A stretch of 23,608 nt of DNA from Burkholderiales bacterium UBA2647. Its GTDB lineage: Bacteria > Pseudomonadota > Gammaproteobacteria > Burkholderiales > Burkholderiaceae_E. The notes beneath the pieces are model-generated. The model ran no database searches and had not been told where the DNA came from. It saw nothing but the letters and a program-made list of their open reading frames with translations. The translations under genes and the position numbers were made by a program. Shown here in pieces: positions 23,229 through 23,608 of this stretch. Numbering within the stretch: the first letter of the stretch is position 1; each line of letters begins with the position of its first letter. The DNA lies in contig DENJ01000028.1 in assembly GCA_002359635.1 (NCBI GenBank), forward strand, positions 64,055 through 87,662, given 5' to 3'.

Positions 23229-23608
23229 AGGGATGACCCGGGCTTGGCTTTTGATGACGCCTTGGAACGCGGCATTCGGCTTTGGCGCCGGGCTTGTTTT
23301 TGCGCGCTGGCCTTGCCCAATGCCTGCGTCTGTGCAGGCCTGTCTTGATGAGGACGCCCGGCTTGGTCGGGCTGCGAGGTGCCGCCCGACGATACACTGC
23401 CCGTACTTGCAGCGCCCGGAGCATCATCTGCATCGGACGCCTTGCTAAGGCTTGCATGGCTTGCAAGCTGCTCGAACTGCTTTTGCAGAAAGCCCCACCA
23501 CTGACTCGCTTGATCGAGGGCCGGGTGCTCGCTTTGTGGGCTAAACCCCGGCGTGCTCGCTGGCGCTGACGGGGTGAAAGGAGAAGACGCGGTGGGCGGG
23601 GTGAAAGG
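23225..23608 (-). CDS. phaM: C-terminal part of a PhaM-like polyhydroxyalkanoate granule protein (5' part outside window)
   Basis: An open minus-strand frame enters from the right edge and ends at TGA 23227-23225, giving 127 visible residues. Seen: a Pro/Thr/Ser-rich start with two PFTP-like units, the conserved-looking QWWGFLQKQFEQLASHA, a low-complexity polar stretch, and a basic tail (QKQARRQSRMPRSKASSKAKPG). The WW-x2-LQ-x-QF segment and the basic DNA-binding-like tail resemble PhaM, which links PHA synthase, granules and nucleoid in Burkholderiales. The diagnostic N-terminal half is not in the window, so the call rests on this resemblance. The stop overlaps the FIST start as GTGA. Confidence 0.5.
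   Translation of the reverse strand, partial: PFTPPTASSPFTPSAPASTPGFSPQSEHPALDQASQWWGFLQKQFEQLASHASLSKASDADDAPGAASTGSVSSGGTSQPDQAGRPHQDRPAQTQALGKASAQKQARRQSRMPRSKASSKAKPGSSL
23571..23608 (-). repeat. 27-bp spaced repeat in the PhaM-like gene
   Basis: GGGGTGAAAGG (plus strand) occurs at 23571-23581 and 23598-23608, 27 bp apart, encoding the two PFTP units. More copies may lie beyond the window edge. Confidence 0.6.

Overview
The window is dense bacterial chromosome of roughly 55-60% GC (estimated by eye) with no gene-free stretch over 300 bases. I see no tRNA, rRNA, CRISPR array, transposase or attachment site. Gene content and order point to a betaproteobacterium, probably Burkholderiales. 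The supporting signs are the block D-amino-acid transaminase / DUF493 / lipB / lipA with a DD-carboxypeptidase upstream, a stand-alone HldE nucleotidyltransferase half (rfaE2), a BirA without a DNA-binding domain, and a PhaM-like C-terminus beside a FIST protein. The species is not identified.

Left part (1-8300): a murein LD-carboxypeptidase (ldcA, cut by the window edge) lies divergent to a carboxymuconolactone-decarboxylase-family gene. Next comes a tight minus-strand series, transcribed from about 8259 down to 1527: VanZ-like membrane protein, thioredoxin-like ferredoxin, alpha/beta hydrolase, penicillin-binding DD-carboxypeptidase, D-amino-acid transaminase, DUF493, lipB, lipA. It links D-amino-acid and peptidoglycan metabolism with lipoate synthesis: LipB moves octanoate from ACP to the target protein and LipA inserts the sulfurs.

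Middle (8295-11027): birA and a gamma-glutamylcyclotransferase-fold gene on the plus strand. They face rfaE2 (heptose activation for LPS) and a ferritin-like diiron protein on the minus strand.

Right-centre (11089-21892) is the most interesting part. A divergent intergenic region at 19253-19363 separates a MerR-type regulator with a cobalamin-binding domain (LitR/CarH type) plus an Fe-S photolyase on the plus strand from a nine-gene minus-strand series. That series reads, in transcription order: exported glutathione peroxidase, flavin amine-oxidase-like enzyme, DUF1365, cyclopropane-fatty-acid-synthase-like methyltransferase, exported chalcone-isomerase-like protein, GPH/MFS transporter, DUF3833 lipoprotein, short-chain dehydrogenase, NTF2-like protein. 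Most junctions are short and several overlap (ATGA, TGATG). The shared region holds a sigma70-like promoter for the peroxidase side (TTGACT-18-TATTAT) and, touching its -35 box, a perfect 19-bp palindrome GATTTGTC-GTG-GACAAATC. I infer a light- and vitamin-B12-responsive programme for repairing DNA and remodelling or protecting membrane lipids under photo-oxidative stress. The regulator keeps the cobalamin signature but has Ala where Thermus CarH has the His that binds cobalt after light exposure.

Right edge (21903-23608): a FIST-domain sensor-like protein and the C-terminus of a PhaM-like granule protein, translationally coupled. Several genes (lipB, the DD-carboxypeptidase, DUF1365, the FIST gene, the PhaM-like gene) carry short in-frame repeats or low-complexity linkers inside otherwise conserved proteins, which looks like a habit of this genome.
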